Origin: an uncultured Bacteroidota bacterium
GTDB lineage: Bacteria; Bacteroidota; Bacteroidia; Bacteroidales; F082
Length of the DNA stretch: 64,000 nucleotides
Assembly (NCBI GenBank): GCA_900542475.1
Contig: UQNO01000004.1
Location: 1 to 64,000, forward strand
Reading direction: 5' to 3'
Shown: positions 17,444 through 25,333 of the stretch, one piece after another
Layout of the letters: the number at the start of each line of letters is the position of its first letter
How positions within the stretch are numbered: position 1 is the first letter of the stretch
Translations under genes and position numbers: made by a program
The notes under the pieces: model-generated
Database searches by the model: none
The model's input: the letters and a program-made list of their open reading frames with translations, nothing else
Told to the model about the DNA's origin: nothing

Positions 17444-17923
17444 ATGAAGCACTTAATCATTTTATTTACGCTGTTCGCACCGGTTTCTTGTTCAAATCCA
17501 GTCATAGGATTGGGCGATACTAACAAATCAACGATACGCCAAGTCATTGAAAACCACGACAAAACATTGATTTTCGTCGGTGCCGGGTATTGTCATTCTT
17601 GCAAAAACATGCTTGAAATGAACGTAAAACCTTATCTTGAAGGATTGGAGAAAAACAATGTCGGAATTGTCATCATCTATTATGGAGGGGAAAACATCAT
17701 CGTCGATTTGAAATCAGGCAACAGATTGATTATCAAAGTAAATCTGTGGTTTCCTCCTTTGATTAGAAAAGATGCAAACAAGACGATGAAGAGTCTGCTC
17801 AAAGATTTCAGGGAGACCAACGCAATGCCTATCCCACTGCTCGTTGATAGAGATGGATATGTGCTAAACTACGAAGAATACGGGAATTTGAGCTATGTAA
17901 AGATTTTTGAAGCCGCGAAATAA
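17444..17923 (+). CDS. Thioredoxin-like lipoprotein with CHSC active site
   Basis: 159 residues. The N-terminal hydrophobic segment ends in FAPVSC (Cys16), a plausible lipobox. The domain is thioredoxin-like: TLIFVGAGYCHSCKNM places a CxxC redox pair (CHSC, near residues 50-53) after the first strand, and AMPIPLLVDRDGYV near residue 127 supplies the cis-proline strand. It probably exchanges disulfides outside the inner membrane. In this locus the obvious candidate substrates are the four-cysteine peptides and the two-cysteine GLPGLI proteins. A terminator hairpin at 17977 closes this first transcription unit, so the unit would contain peptide 1, GLPGLI 1, lipoprotein and thioredoxin. Confidence 0.72.
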   Translation: MKHLIILFTLFAPVSCSNPVIGLGDTNKSTIRQVIENHDKTLIFVGAGYCHSCKNMLEMNVKPYLEGLEKNNVGIVIIYYGGENIIVDLKSGNRLIIKVNLWFPPLIRKDANKTMKSLLKDFRETNAMPIPLLVDRDGYVLNYEEYGNLSYVKIFEAAK

Positions 17924-17976
17924 GTTTGATTTCGCGACGCTCCTCGCCACTTTAGGCGGCAAGTGCAATTGCACCA

Positions 17977-18025
17977 GAAAACCGTCAAGCTCGAATATGA
18001 AAACAATCAAGGGAGACGGTTTTTC
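17977..18025 (+). terminator. Terminator after the thioredoxin-like gene
   Basis: GAAAACCGTC (17977-17986) pairs with GACGGTTTTTC (18015-18025), giving a long-loop hairpin followed by T residues. A 12-base palindrome GTGCAATTGCAC lies just upstream at 17963-17974. Confidence 0.55.
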
Positions 18026-18081
18026 ATAGGTCTCTAACAGTATGATTACCAACCGACAATTCAAAAAAAATAAAAAAATAC

Positions 18082-18112
18082 TTGACAAATGCAAAATCTT
18101 TCATTATCTTTG
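18082..18112 (+). promoter_or_regulatory. Promoter P2 of the peptide/GLPGLI locus
   Basis: TTG at 18082-18084, exactly 20 bases, then TATCTTTG at 18105-18112. The region is a near copy of P1 (15363-15393) including the bases between and after the two boxes, so the promoter was duplicated with the cassette. Confidence 0.8.
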
Positions 18113-18270
18113 CAACGTGTTTGAAAACAATATCAAAACAACTAAACAAAAAAAACATGGAAACAATTTGGATGTTAGGGAAAAACAGGTTCATTCGACA
18201 AGACATCTCTTGTTTGTTGTCGGCTTCAAGAGTTTGTCAACGATATTCCTAAACAAAACAAGGGACAGCT
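18113..18270 (+). repeat. Leader repeat copy C (no peptide gene attached)
   Basis: It matches copy A from the promoter through to GGACAGCT. The mini-ORF is full length (18157-18252, 31 codons, METIWMLGKNRF...) and both alternative hairpins are preserved. The secreted-peptide gene that follows copies A and D is missing here. Instead 18271-18402 carries an unrelated leader with a GGTCGG/CCGACC stem-loop (about 18348-18382) before GLPGLI copy 2. Confidence 0.7.
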
Positions 18271-18402
18271 AATTAGTATGATATTTCATATTATCTTAAT
18301 CTTTTTTGCAATATAGAAATCCAAGAAGAACTATAATAAACATATTGGGTCGGCATCATGTTGGAAACAACTGGTTCCGACCAGATTTAAACCATTTGAA
18401 TT

Positions 18403-19236
18403 ATGAAAAAAGTTATTTTACTCGCATTGAGCATGATAAGTCTAACTGCCATACAGGCCCAGTGGTTTAGCGAGCCAATCATTGTGCTTGACACCGCAAG
18501 GCTTCAGGTAATGTATAAACTGACATTCATTGAAGACACAAACCACATTAATTTCACAAAAGCAGAAAAGCAAATGCTTCTAACAGGTACATCGTCAAGT
18601 AGTTATCAGTCATACAATTTTTATAAATACAACAAAACAGGAAGGAAGAAAGTACAGGAGGGCAATTTGATGGAATGGCTGCAGGGGGGCATATCGGCCA
18701 ACGACTATGCGTGCGTTTTTCATTATGTTATTTACAAATTTCATCGCACCAACATCATTGTGCATACAGAATACATTTTCAGCGCAGACACGTTCAGATA
18801 TGAGGAAAACGGTGATATTTTCAAATGGGAGACCGGTGGCGATACAGACACTATTTTAGGTTTTGTATGCCAAAATGCTTTCTGCGACTTCGGCGGGAGG
18901 CGTTGGGAGGCGTGGTTCGCTCCTGAAGTGCCCTATAGCGACGGTCCGTATAAGTTTTGCGGTTTGCCGGGACTGATTCTGAAAATATCCGACAAAAAAG
19001 AACACTACATATTCGAGGCTTTATCGATTGAAATACCCGACAAACAGACTTTGGTCGAATATTCCGACCGCGATTACGTCAACACCACCAAAAAAGAATT
19101 TTTCAAGGTATATGACAACAACAACAGGAATCTGACAAATACTCTCTTGGACCGTGGCGTCAGCGCGAATTCCATCCAACACGCAAGCCAGCACGCGACA
19201 TCGAAGAACAACCCCATCGAGCTTGACAGAAAATGA
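18403..19236 (+). CDS. GLPGLI family secreted protein, copy 2
   Basis: 277 residues with a signal peptide ending near IQA/QWF (residue 19-20). The hallmark block GGRRWEAWFAPEVPYSDGPY then KFCGLPGLILKI is intact near residue 165-195, and the C-terminus ends NNPIELDRK. Identity to copy 1 is patchy: the hallmark block and C-terminal 30 codons are nearly identical at the DNA level while the N-terminal third and a stretch around residue 210 are diverged, consistent with gene conversion between copies. Unlike copy 1 it has no peptide gene of its own directly upstream. Its stop again sits in AATGAGAAAAAGAG, followed by repeat copy D. Confidence 0.85.
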   Translation: MKKVILLALSMISLTAIQAQWFSEPIIVLDTARLQVMYKLTFIEDTNHINFTKAEKQMLLTGTSSSSYQSYNFYKYNKTGRKKVQEGNLMEWLQGGISANDYACVFHYVIYKFHRTNIIVHTEYIFSADTFRYEENGDIFKWETGGDTDTILGFVCQNAFCDFGGRRWEAWFAPEVPYSDGPYKFCGLPGLILKISDKKEHYIFEALSIEIPDKQTLVEYSDRDYVNTTKKEFFKVYDNNNRNLTNTLLDRGVSANSIQHASQHATSKNNPIELDRK

Positions 19237-19240
19237 GAAA

Positions 19241-19501
19241 AAGAGCCCATGGAAACAATTTGGATGTTAGGGAAAAACAGGTTCATTCGACAAGACGTCT
19301 CTTGTTTGTTGTCGGCTTCAAGAGTTTTTCAACGATATTCCAAAACAAAACAAGGGACAGCTATGACAAAAAATTAACAAAATTATCAATCAATTAAAAC
19401 TAACAGATATGAAAACTTTTATTTCAAAAATTTTTCTTGCATTAGCGATGATTGGAATGGTAACATTTGTTGCACCGAAGAAAGCAATGGCAGAACGGTC
19501 A
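19241..19501 (+). repeat. Leader repeat copy D (full length, with peptide signal sequence)
   Basis: Nearly identical to copy A over about 260 bases and ending at the same point, in codon 31 of the secreted peptide gene. A single C/T to A change removes the mini-ORF stop, so METIWMLGKNRF... runs 42 codons (19249-19377). The hairpin arm ACAAGA/TCTTGT is kept around a changed loop (CGTC instead of CATC). Confidence 0.75.
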
Positions 19502-19636
19502 CAATCGGACTGTGTCACAGTATCTGTAACATGTGCTGACGGCAGTCAACATGGAGTTGCTGTAGTGTGTGATTATCAAACATTAGCAGACTTACTTGCA
19601 TTGTATTGCAATGTGCAAATTATAATACAGGAATAA
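19409..19636 (+). CDS. Small secreted four-cysteine peptide 2
   Basis: 75 residues, paralogue of the peptide at 15598. The first 31 codons are almost identical to that copy, giving the same signal peptide and cleavage near AMA/ER. The mature region then diverges abruptly but keeps cysteines at 35, 42, 54 and 67, the C-x-D-G-S-x-H-G core and the YCNVQI end. Differences concentrate between the cysteines, as expected for a scaffold under diversifying selection or for replaced cassettes. It lies 56 bases before GLPGLI copy 3 and is probably cotranscribed with it and with the barrel gene. No maturation enzyme such as a radical-SAM protein is encoded in the locus. Confidence 0.75.
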   Translation: MKTFISKIFLALAMIGMVTFVAPKKAMAERSQSDCVTVSVTCADGSQHGVAVVCDYQTLADLLALYCNVQIIIQE

Positions 19637-19692
19637 ATACTTATATTTGTGTTTGATGCAGTTGCATCAAACACAAATACAAACATAATACC

Positions 19693-20526
19693 ATGAAAAA
19701 AATATTATTCGTTTTCATCTTTATTATATGGTGCCCTACTATTAAAGCCCAATGGTTTGACGAGCCAATCATTGTGCTTGACACCGCAAAAATACAAGCG
19801 TTATATCAATTGACATATTTCGATGACACCAATCACATGGCATTTATGCGTCAAGAGCAACAGATATTAATAATGGGAGATAAAGCGAGCAGCTACCAAT
19901 CCTATAATAATTTAAAATTTTATCAGACAGGCAAAAAAAAACGACAAGAGGGTAATCTTATGGCTTGGTTACAATCAGGCTTAAGTGAAGATAATTATGC
20001 AAGTGCTTTCCGATATATAATTTACAAGAACCACCATGACGGGGTAATAACTTATACGGATTTCAATATCAGCGCAGGTAACATCATATATGAAGAGAAT
20101 CAAAGTTGCTTCGAATGGGATATAACATCAGACACGAATACGATTCACGGTTATCTTTCCCAGAAAGCGATTTGCGACTTCGGCGGCAGGCGTTGGGAAG
20201 CGTGGTTTACACCTGAAATACCATATAGCGACGGCCCTTACAAATTCTGTGGTTTGCCAGGCTTGATTTTAAAAACAACAGATGCACAAGGTCATTATAG
20301 TTTTAACATATTAACATTGAAGTTAAACGAGCATGGCACCATGGTGGAATTCCATGATTTCGATTATATTAAAACCACAAAAAACGAGTTTAATAAAATG
20401 GTTTACGATTATAATAAAAACATGCTCAATATTTTAAGGGACATGGAGGCCGATGCTTCTGTCGCCCAACACGCAAGCCGGTACGCGGCGTCGAAGAACA
20501 ACCCTATAGAACTTGACAGAAAATGA
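19693..20526 (+). CDS. GLPGLI family secreted protein, copy 3
   Basis: 277 residues with a signal peptide (KKILFVFIFIIWCPTIKAQ) cleaved near residue 20. The family block GGRRWEAWFTPEIPYSDGPY and KFCGLPGLILKT is intact and the C-terminus is again NNPIELDRK. It shares with copy 1 the segment WDITSDTNTIHGYLSQKAI and with copy 2 the mature N-terminus FDEPIIVLDTAK, so it looks mosaic. This is the copy directly coupled to the outer-membrane barrel: its TGA overlaps the barrel ATG (ATGA). This is probably the ancestral arrangement, with the upstream copies added by duplication. Confidence 0.85.
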   Translation: MKKILFVFIFIIWCPTIKAQWFDEPIIVLDTAKIQALYQLTYFDDTNHMAFMRQEQQILIMGDKASSYQSYNNLKFYQTGKKKRQEGNLMAWLQSGLSEDNYASAFRYIIYKNHHDGVITYTDFNISAGNIIYEENQSCFEWDITSDTNTIHGYLSQKAICDFGGRRWEAWFTPEIPYSDGPYKFCGLPGLILKTTDAQGHYSFNILTLKLNEHGTMVEFHDFDYIKTTKNEFNKMVYDYNKNMLNILRDMEADASVAQHASRYAASKNNPIELDRK

Positions 20527-23114
20527 GAAAAAGAGTCTTTCCGATTTTGTTTTTGATGCTTGCGGCAAGTGCGGCAAGCGCGCAAAGCGTTATCAGCGGC
20601 AAGGTAACGGACACCATAGGCGCGCCGATTCCAAACATCAGTGTTTTGGTGCATAGAGCGGGAGGCAGTGCCATTTCGGCATTCGGGTTCTCCGACTATG
20701 ACGGTCTCTATAAGATTTCAGTCAACAGCGATGCCGACAGTCTTGACGTAAGGACAAACTCGATATTTTATAAGCAAAAGAGCTTTCGTGTTGCAAACCA
20801 CACACAGACGATAGATTTTGTGCTGCAAGACGAGATTCAGCAGCTCAAGGGTGTCACTGTGACGGCAAGACCCATTGAGCAGAGCGGCGACACATTGGAG
20901 TATTTCGTGGGCTCTTTTGCGCAGCAAGAGGACAAAAGCATTGAAGATGTAATAAAGCGAATGCCCGGCATAGAGGTGAGCGACAACGGCCAAATCACAT
21001 ACCAAGGCGCGCCTATCCAGAAGTTCTATGTTGAGGGCATGGACCTTATGGACGGACGCTACGTCACCGTGAGCCGCAACCTCCCCCACCAATCGGTGGC
21101 TTCGGTGGAGATTTACGAGAACCACCAGCCGATAAAGATGCTCGAAGACAAGATGTCGTCGGAACAGGCATCGCTCAACATCAAATTGGCGAAAAACGTG
21201 ACGATGACGGGCTCCGGCAAAGTCGGCATAGGAGCGACGCCGTTTTTGTGGGACGTTTCTTTGACACCGATGATTTTTTCAAAAAAAACACAGATGGTGG
21301 CATCTTATCAAACCAACAACATCGGCAAAGACTTGATGATGTTCATGAGCCGCATGACATACAACCTAATTGGCAGCGAACGCCCTTCAGAAACAGACTT
21401 GGAATTGTCGATACAAAAACCCAACACGCCAATATTCGACCAAAGACGTTACCTCGACAACAGCTCGCATCTCGCAAACATCAACGTGCTTTTTCCTATC
21501 AGCAGCACCACGCAAATACGAGCGAATGTTTATTATCTCAACGATTTACAAAAACAGTCGGCGGAACAGAAAACGACATTGTATCTACCAACCGACACGA
21601 GCTCGTATATTGAGAAATTACACAACAAACTCTACGACCAACAGCTTTTTGGAACGATAACCATCGACCGAAATGACAAGAGTTTTTACTTGAACGACAA
21701 AATTAATTTTTCAAAACGATGGCAGTCATCGACAGGCTATATCATTAATAACGAAAGCCTTAGAAATCAAGACCTTGACCATCAACCGTGTGTGTTGTCA
21801 AACGACTTGAGAGTGATTTTCCCTGTCAAGAACCATCTTTTCGACTTCGTTTCTTACAATTCGTACGGCATCACACCCGAAATCCTGGAGATTGAGCCGG
21901 GTGTTTTCGCAAACCTGCTCAATGAAGGGTCGGCATATATGCAGACACGCCAGGAACTCACCAAAAATCAATTCTTTACAGACGAATCGGTGAGTGGAAT
22001 CTTCACTTTTGGAAAAACCAACATGAGTGCCAAGGCGGGAGTGAGTCATCTGAATAAAACAGCAAATTCACAGCTCATGCAGTTTGAAAACGATGTAACA
22101 CATTACTTTACAAAGCCTTACATCAGAGCCAATTTTGAATACAAGCGTAAAAGGCTGACATTGACACTTAATCTGCCGCTTTCGCTGAATTTAGTCAAAA
22201 TAAACTCGAAATCATCTCAAAATCAATCACTTGAGAGATTGTTTTTTAATCCGAGCCTTTCTTTAAAAATGAAAGTCGGCGACTACTGGACGTTTAGAGT
22301 TTCGGGCAAATTCGAGCAAAGTGTCGAAAACTTCAATCATTATTATGATAACTACATCTTGAAAAAGTACAACAATTTAATTGTCGAGGCAGCGCCATTG
22401 TCGGTTTCCGATAAAACCCGCGGCATCGCAAAAATCGACTACAAACAGCCGTTCATATCACTAAACGCCTCGTTATCATACAGTTATCTTTATGACAGGT
22501 CAGATGTGATGTACAAATATTTTATTGACGGCAACGGCTCTTCGGTGCTTCAAATGGTCGAGCAGCCAAACAACTCATATTACCATGTCATGAACGCGAC
22601 GGCAAAGAAATTTTTCTCGCCGATTCAGACGACCTTGGGATTGAAAGGCAACATGATTGTTATGAAAAACCATACGATTTTGAACGACAGTTTAGTCGCC
22701 ACATCTTCCGTGTCAACCAATTTGTCGCCAAGCATGATGGTAAAAGTCACAGAATGGCTGCATATTGACTACTCTTTAAATTGGAATGTGATTGTATCGA
22801 AAGTCGGCGGAGATGAGAGAGGCGATGTGAAATATCTTCGTCACAACTGCAATGTGCTGGTGTTCCCCGGCAAGAACCATCTCCTCTGTGTCACGTCCGA
22901 AATCTATGATTATCAGCAGGAAACCTTCCTTTATATGGATTTTTCCTACCAATATTCATTGAGAAAGCAAAAACTTGATTTCGAGATGAAAATGTCGAAC
23001 ATCTTTAACAACGATGCCTATATCTCATATTTCACGGGGGCTTTCTCGCTCATGGAGTCTGTTTACAAACTTCGTCAAAGGGAAATTCTGTGTTCGGTGA
23101 AATTCAGGTTTTAG
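20523..23114 (+). CDS. TonB-receptor-like outer-membrane barrel with carboxypeptidase-regulatory domain
   Basis: 863 residues. A signal peptide (ILFLMLAASAASAQ) is followed by a regulatory-like beta domain, VISGKVTDTIGAPIPNISVL, residues 21-100. The plug-like region comes next: LKGVTVTARPIEQSGDTLEY, then the IEDVIKRMPGIEVSDNGQIT and VASVEIYENHQPIKML motifs. The remainder is beta-barrel-like, ending REILCSVKFRF with a terminal aromatic as outer-membrane barrels need. There is no convincing TonB box, so transport in the SusC sense is uncertain; the protein matches the GLPGLI-associated barrels of Bacteroidota. Translation is coupled to GLPGLI copy 3 through ATGA. Plausible roles are import or display of the secreted peptides or surface assembly; none is shown by the sequence. 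Confidence 0.85.
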   Translation: MRKRVFPILFLMLAASAASAQSVISGKVTDTIGAPIPNISVLVHRAGGSAISAFGFSDYDGLYKISVNSDADSLDVRTNSIFYKQKSFRVANHTQTIDFVLQDEIQQLKGVTVTARPIEQSGDTLEYFVGSFAQQEDKSIEDVIKRMPGIEVSDNGQITYQGAPIQKFYVEGMDLMDGRYVTVSRNLPHQSVASVEIYENHQPIKMLEDKMSSEQASLNIKLAKNVTMTGSGKVGIGATPFLWDVSLTPMIFSKKTQMVASYQTNNIGKDLMMFMSRMTYNLIGSERPSETDLELSIQKPNTPIFDQRRYLDNSSHLANINVLFPISSTTQIRANVYYLNDLQKQSAEQKTTLYLPTDTSSYIEKLHNKLYDQQLFGTITIDRNDKSFYLNDKINFSKRWQSSTGYIINNESLRNQDLDHQPCVLSNDLRVIFPVKNHLFDFVSYNSYGITPEILEIEPGVFANLLNEGSAYMQTRQELTKNQFFTDESVSGIFTFGKTNMSAKAGVSHLNKTANSQLMQFENDVTHYFTKPYIRANFEYKRKRLTLTLNLPLSLNLVKINSKSSQNQSLERLFFNPSLSLKMKVGDYWTFRVSGKFEQSVENFNHYYDNYILKKYNNLIVEAAPLSVSDKTRGIAKIDYKQPFISLNASLSYSYLYDRSDVMYKYFIDGNGSSVLQMVEQPNNSYYHVMNATAKKFFSPIQTTLGLKGNMIVMKNHTILNDSLVATSSVSTNLSPSMMVKVTEWLHIDYSLNWNVIVSKVGGDERGDVKYLRHNCNVLVFPGKNHLLCVTSEIYDYQQETFLYMDFSYQYSLRKQKLDFEMKMSNIFNNDAYISYFTGAFSLMESVYKLRQREILCSVKFRF

Positions 23115-23289
23115 GGCGATTTCCTTTTCGCACCTGACGAGTCGATGCACAACAACATTACATAATATTAGGTAACTATATATCTTTTTACACAAAATAT
23201 GTTTATGAGTTTGCATTCAAGTATAACACAAGGGGTTATTTTGAGTGCGACAGATTTAACATGTTATTACAAAACACGGAATATAGATT
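23115..23289. other. Intergenic, AT-rich, no gene seen
   Basis: Downstream of the barrel gene. No open frame of interest and no clear terminator hairpin were found before the KilA-N remnant. The region is AT-rich with stops in all frames. Confidence 0.5.
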
Positions 23290-23405
23290 AACATATCGTC
23301 AACTGACATGATGAAAGCAAAAGATGGCATTTTTTCATAAGCGACTGGCTTCGTAACAGAAATACGTTGGAATACATTGGCGCATGGGAAAGACCAAACA
23401 ACGAG
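23290..23405 (+). pseudogene. KilA-N domain remnant, frameshifted
   Basis: One frame reads NISSTDMMKAKDGIF and then hits a stop. The +1 frame continues FFISDWLRNRNTLEYIGAWE and RPNNE. Joined, these match the start of a KilA-N DNA-binding domain (the family has TD..KAK.G...ISDWLRNRNT.EFLG.WE). The shift falls in the T6 run around 23330-23335. Nothing recognisable follows beyond 23405, so the gene is also truncated. KilA-N proteins are common in phages and mobile islands, so this is probably debris from an earlier integration beside the tRNA cluster. Bases 23406-23732 hold no other gene. Confidence 0.7.
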
Positions 23406-23732
23406 GTACAAGTAATTCCGCCTGCCTTGCCGGTTTACCACAACCATCTTTTACAACGGACACTTCTACCTCTATGGCATAAAACGCCAATGTGAAAGAA
23501 CGAACTCGAAAATCGCTTCAAGATGGTAATTCGCCAGGCAATTGAGCTCTTTTCTATAAACAATCCTTTTTTCGGTTATTTTTCAAGTGCAAAAACAAAC
23601 ATATTTTCGCAACTATAAAATAAACTTTATATTTTTTTGCTGTATGTCAGAAGAAAGTTGTGATTTTGTAGCATGGGTGTAAAAACCATACAATCGGTGT
23701 AAACTTATAGATAAGTGCCTCTTTTTTCGGTG
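23406..23732. other. Intergenic, no gene seen
   Basis: No intact frame. An 8-base direct repeat GGTGTAAA occurs near 23674 and 23696. The region lies downstream of the tRNA operon (minus strand) and after the KilA-N remnant. Confidence 0.45.
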
Positions 23733-23807
23733 TCGGGGTAGCAGGATTCGAACCTGCGACCCCCTGCTCCCAAAGCAGGTGCGCTAGCCGGACTGCGCTA
23801 TGCCCCG
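23733..23807 (-). tRNA. tRNA-Pro (anticodon TGG), copy 1
   Basis: Read on the minus strand, 75 bases with a seven-base acceptor stem CGGGGCA/TACCCCG (one C-A mismatch), anticodon loop CTTTGGGAG giving TGG, and T-loop GGTTCGAATCC. CCA is not encoded. It is identical over its length to the copy at 23824. Confidence 0.92.
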
Positions 23808-23823
23808 AACTCACTTCTTTTCG

Positions 23824-23898
23824 TCGGGGTAGCAGGATTCGAACCTGCGACCCCCTGCTCCCAAAGCAGGTGCGCTAGCCGGACTGCGCTATGCCCCG
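23824..23898 (-). tRNA. tRNA-Pro (anticodon TGG), copy 2
   Basis: Identical to the preceding tRNA-Pro and separated by 16 bases, a recent tandem duplication. It has the same acceptor mismatch, TGG anticodon and lack of encoded CCA. It is cotranscribed from the promoter at 24015-24044. Confidence 0.92.
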
Positions 23899-23903
23899 AT
23901 GAT

Positions 23904-23992
<89 letters not shown>

Positions 23993-24014
23993 GGGTACTG
24001 TGGTTTTGTGGGTG

Positions 24015-24044
24015 CAAAGATACAACAATTTTAAGAACCGACAA
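24015..24044 (-). promoter_or_regulatory. Promoter of the Ser-Pro-Pro tRNA operon
   Basis: Minus strand TTG (24042-24044), 19 bases, then TATCTTTG (24015-24022): a complete Bacteroidota consensus ending 22 bases before the tRNA-Ser 5' end. Confidence 0.75.
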
Positions 24045-24100
24045 GTATTTTTTGAAAAATTTTTTCTCAAGTCATTTTCTGTTGATAATCATAATTTTAT

Positions 24101-24108
24101 TATCTTTG
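24101..24108 (+). promoter_or_regulatory. -7 element of the alkaline phosphatase gene
   Basis: TATCTTTG, 17 bases before the ATG at 24126. A TTG occurs about 16 bases upstream, shorter than usual. The leader would be only about ten bases. Confidence 0.5.
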
Positions 24109-24125
24109 CGGAAATAAATACAATT

Positions 24126-25202
24126 ATGAAGACACGCAGATTATTCACATTTTTAATCATCGCAACAGCTTTATTTTCAAGTTCTTGCTGTTCAAACGAT
24201 AAAAAACAGGAGCCTGAAACCGCTAAAAATGTCATCGTCATGATAGGCGACGGCATGGGGCCCGCCCAGGTGTATTCACTCATACTCACTAATCAGGAGA
24301 AGACCGCATTTGAGCGTTTCCCCTATTCTGGATTCTCCATAACGACGTCGGCGTCACATAAAACAACCGACTCTGCGGCGGGAGGAACGGCTATTGCCAT
24401 CGGAAAAAAGACAAACAACGGCATGGTCGGCATGGACCCTGACAGCATACCAGTGCCAAGCATGCTTGAACTATTTGCCCAAAAAGGCAAGAAGACCGGT
24501 GTCGTGGTGACATGCTCGGTGACGCATGCCACTCCGGCTGACTTCATCGCACATAACATCACACGCAAAGACAACGAAGGCATTGCCCTTGAAATATCAG
24601 AAAAAAAAGGGCTTGACGTACTCTTCGGAGGGGGCAGGAAATATTTCACAGAACGCGCAGACAATCTCGACCTGCTCGGCAAAATGTGGCAAAACGGCTG
24701 GAACATCTACGACTCGCTTCCACAAATTGAAGACCACAACGCCAGGACCATGGTTCTTACATGCCGCAAACACATGGAGAAAGCGCCGAAACGCGGCGAT
24801 TTCTTACCTGAAGCGACAGCCAAAGCCATAGAGATGCTCGACAACGAGAACGGTTTTTTCCTCATGGTCGAGGGGTCGCAAATAGACTTCGCATGCCACG
24901 ACAATGACTCCGCCACACTGATAGCAGAGATGCGCGACTTTAACAAAACCCTTAACGTGGTGCTTGATTTCGCAGAAAAAGACGGCAACACCTTGGTCGT
25001 TGTCACCGCAGACCACGAGACAGGAGGGCTTACTTTCATCGACCCTGAAGGAAAATACACCAGGACGGACTTCCATTTCAGCACCGGCAGCCACTCGGCG
25101 GTGTTTGTCCCCGTCTTCTCATACGGACCTTGCGCCGAAAGATTCTCCGGAATCATGGACAACACAGAAATCATCAGTAAAATAATGGAAATCGCTCGAT
25201 AA
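24126..25202 (+). CDS. Alkaline phosphatase, predicted lipoprotein
   Basis: 358 residues from the ATG at 24126, chosen because it begins a signal peptide (MKTRRLFTFLIIATALF) with Cys21 as a likely lipid-attachment site. The upstream extension to 24000 would overlap the promoter. The alkaline phosphatase core is clear: VIVMIGDGMGPAQ (metal Asp), TTDSAAGGTA (nucleophile Ser), THATPADFIAH, FLMVEGSQIDFACHDND, VVTADHETGG (Asp-His ligands) and STGSHSAVFVP (His ligand). It hydrolyses phosphate monoesters outside the cytoplasm to supply phosphate. It is shorter than E. coli PhoA (about 470), like many Bacteroidota forms. It stands alone with its own promoter. Confidence 0.92.
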   Translation: MKTRRLFTFLIIATALFSSSCCSNDKKQEPETAKNVIVMIGDGMGPAQVYSLILTNQEKTAFERFPYSGFSITTSASHKTTDSAAGGTAIAIGKKTNNGMVGMDPDSIPVPSMLELFAQKGKKTGVVVTCSVTHATPADFIAHNITRKDNEGIALEISEKKGLDVLFGGGRKYFTERADNLDLLGKMWQNGWNIYDSLPQIEDHNARTMVLTCRKHMEKAPKRGDFLPEATAKAIEMLDNENGFFLMVEGSQIDFACHDNDSATLIAEMRDFNKTLNVVLDFAEKDGNTLVVVTADHETGGLTFIDPEGKYTRTDFHFSTGSHSAVFVPVFSYGPCAERFSGIMDNTEIISKIMEIAR

Positions 25203-25333
25203 AAACGTTTTTAGACGTTAGACTTTAGATTTTAGACGTTGCATGTGGCTTTGTTGCCTTGTCTTACCTCAAAGAAGGTGACACTTTTTGAAGCAATACG
25301 GGAGGTGAAAATGAGACAAAAACAAGTGATTAT

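Noticed and set aside
15432..19501. Repeats in the GLPGLI locus considered as invertible phase-variation sites
   Set aside because: All copies are in the same orientation and no recombinase gene is near, so inversion is not supported. Copy-number change by homologous recombination remains possible.
23733..23898. Near-perfect 74-base direct repeat first read as a CRISPR-like or att repeat
   Set aside because: It folds as two tandem tRNA-Pro genes; no spacer array or integrase is present.
24707..25174. 155-codon minus-strand ORF opposite the alkaline phosphatase
   Set aside because: A shadow frame of a gene whose plus-strand motifs are complete.
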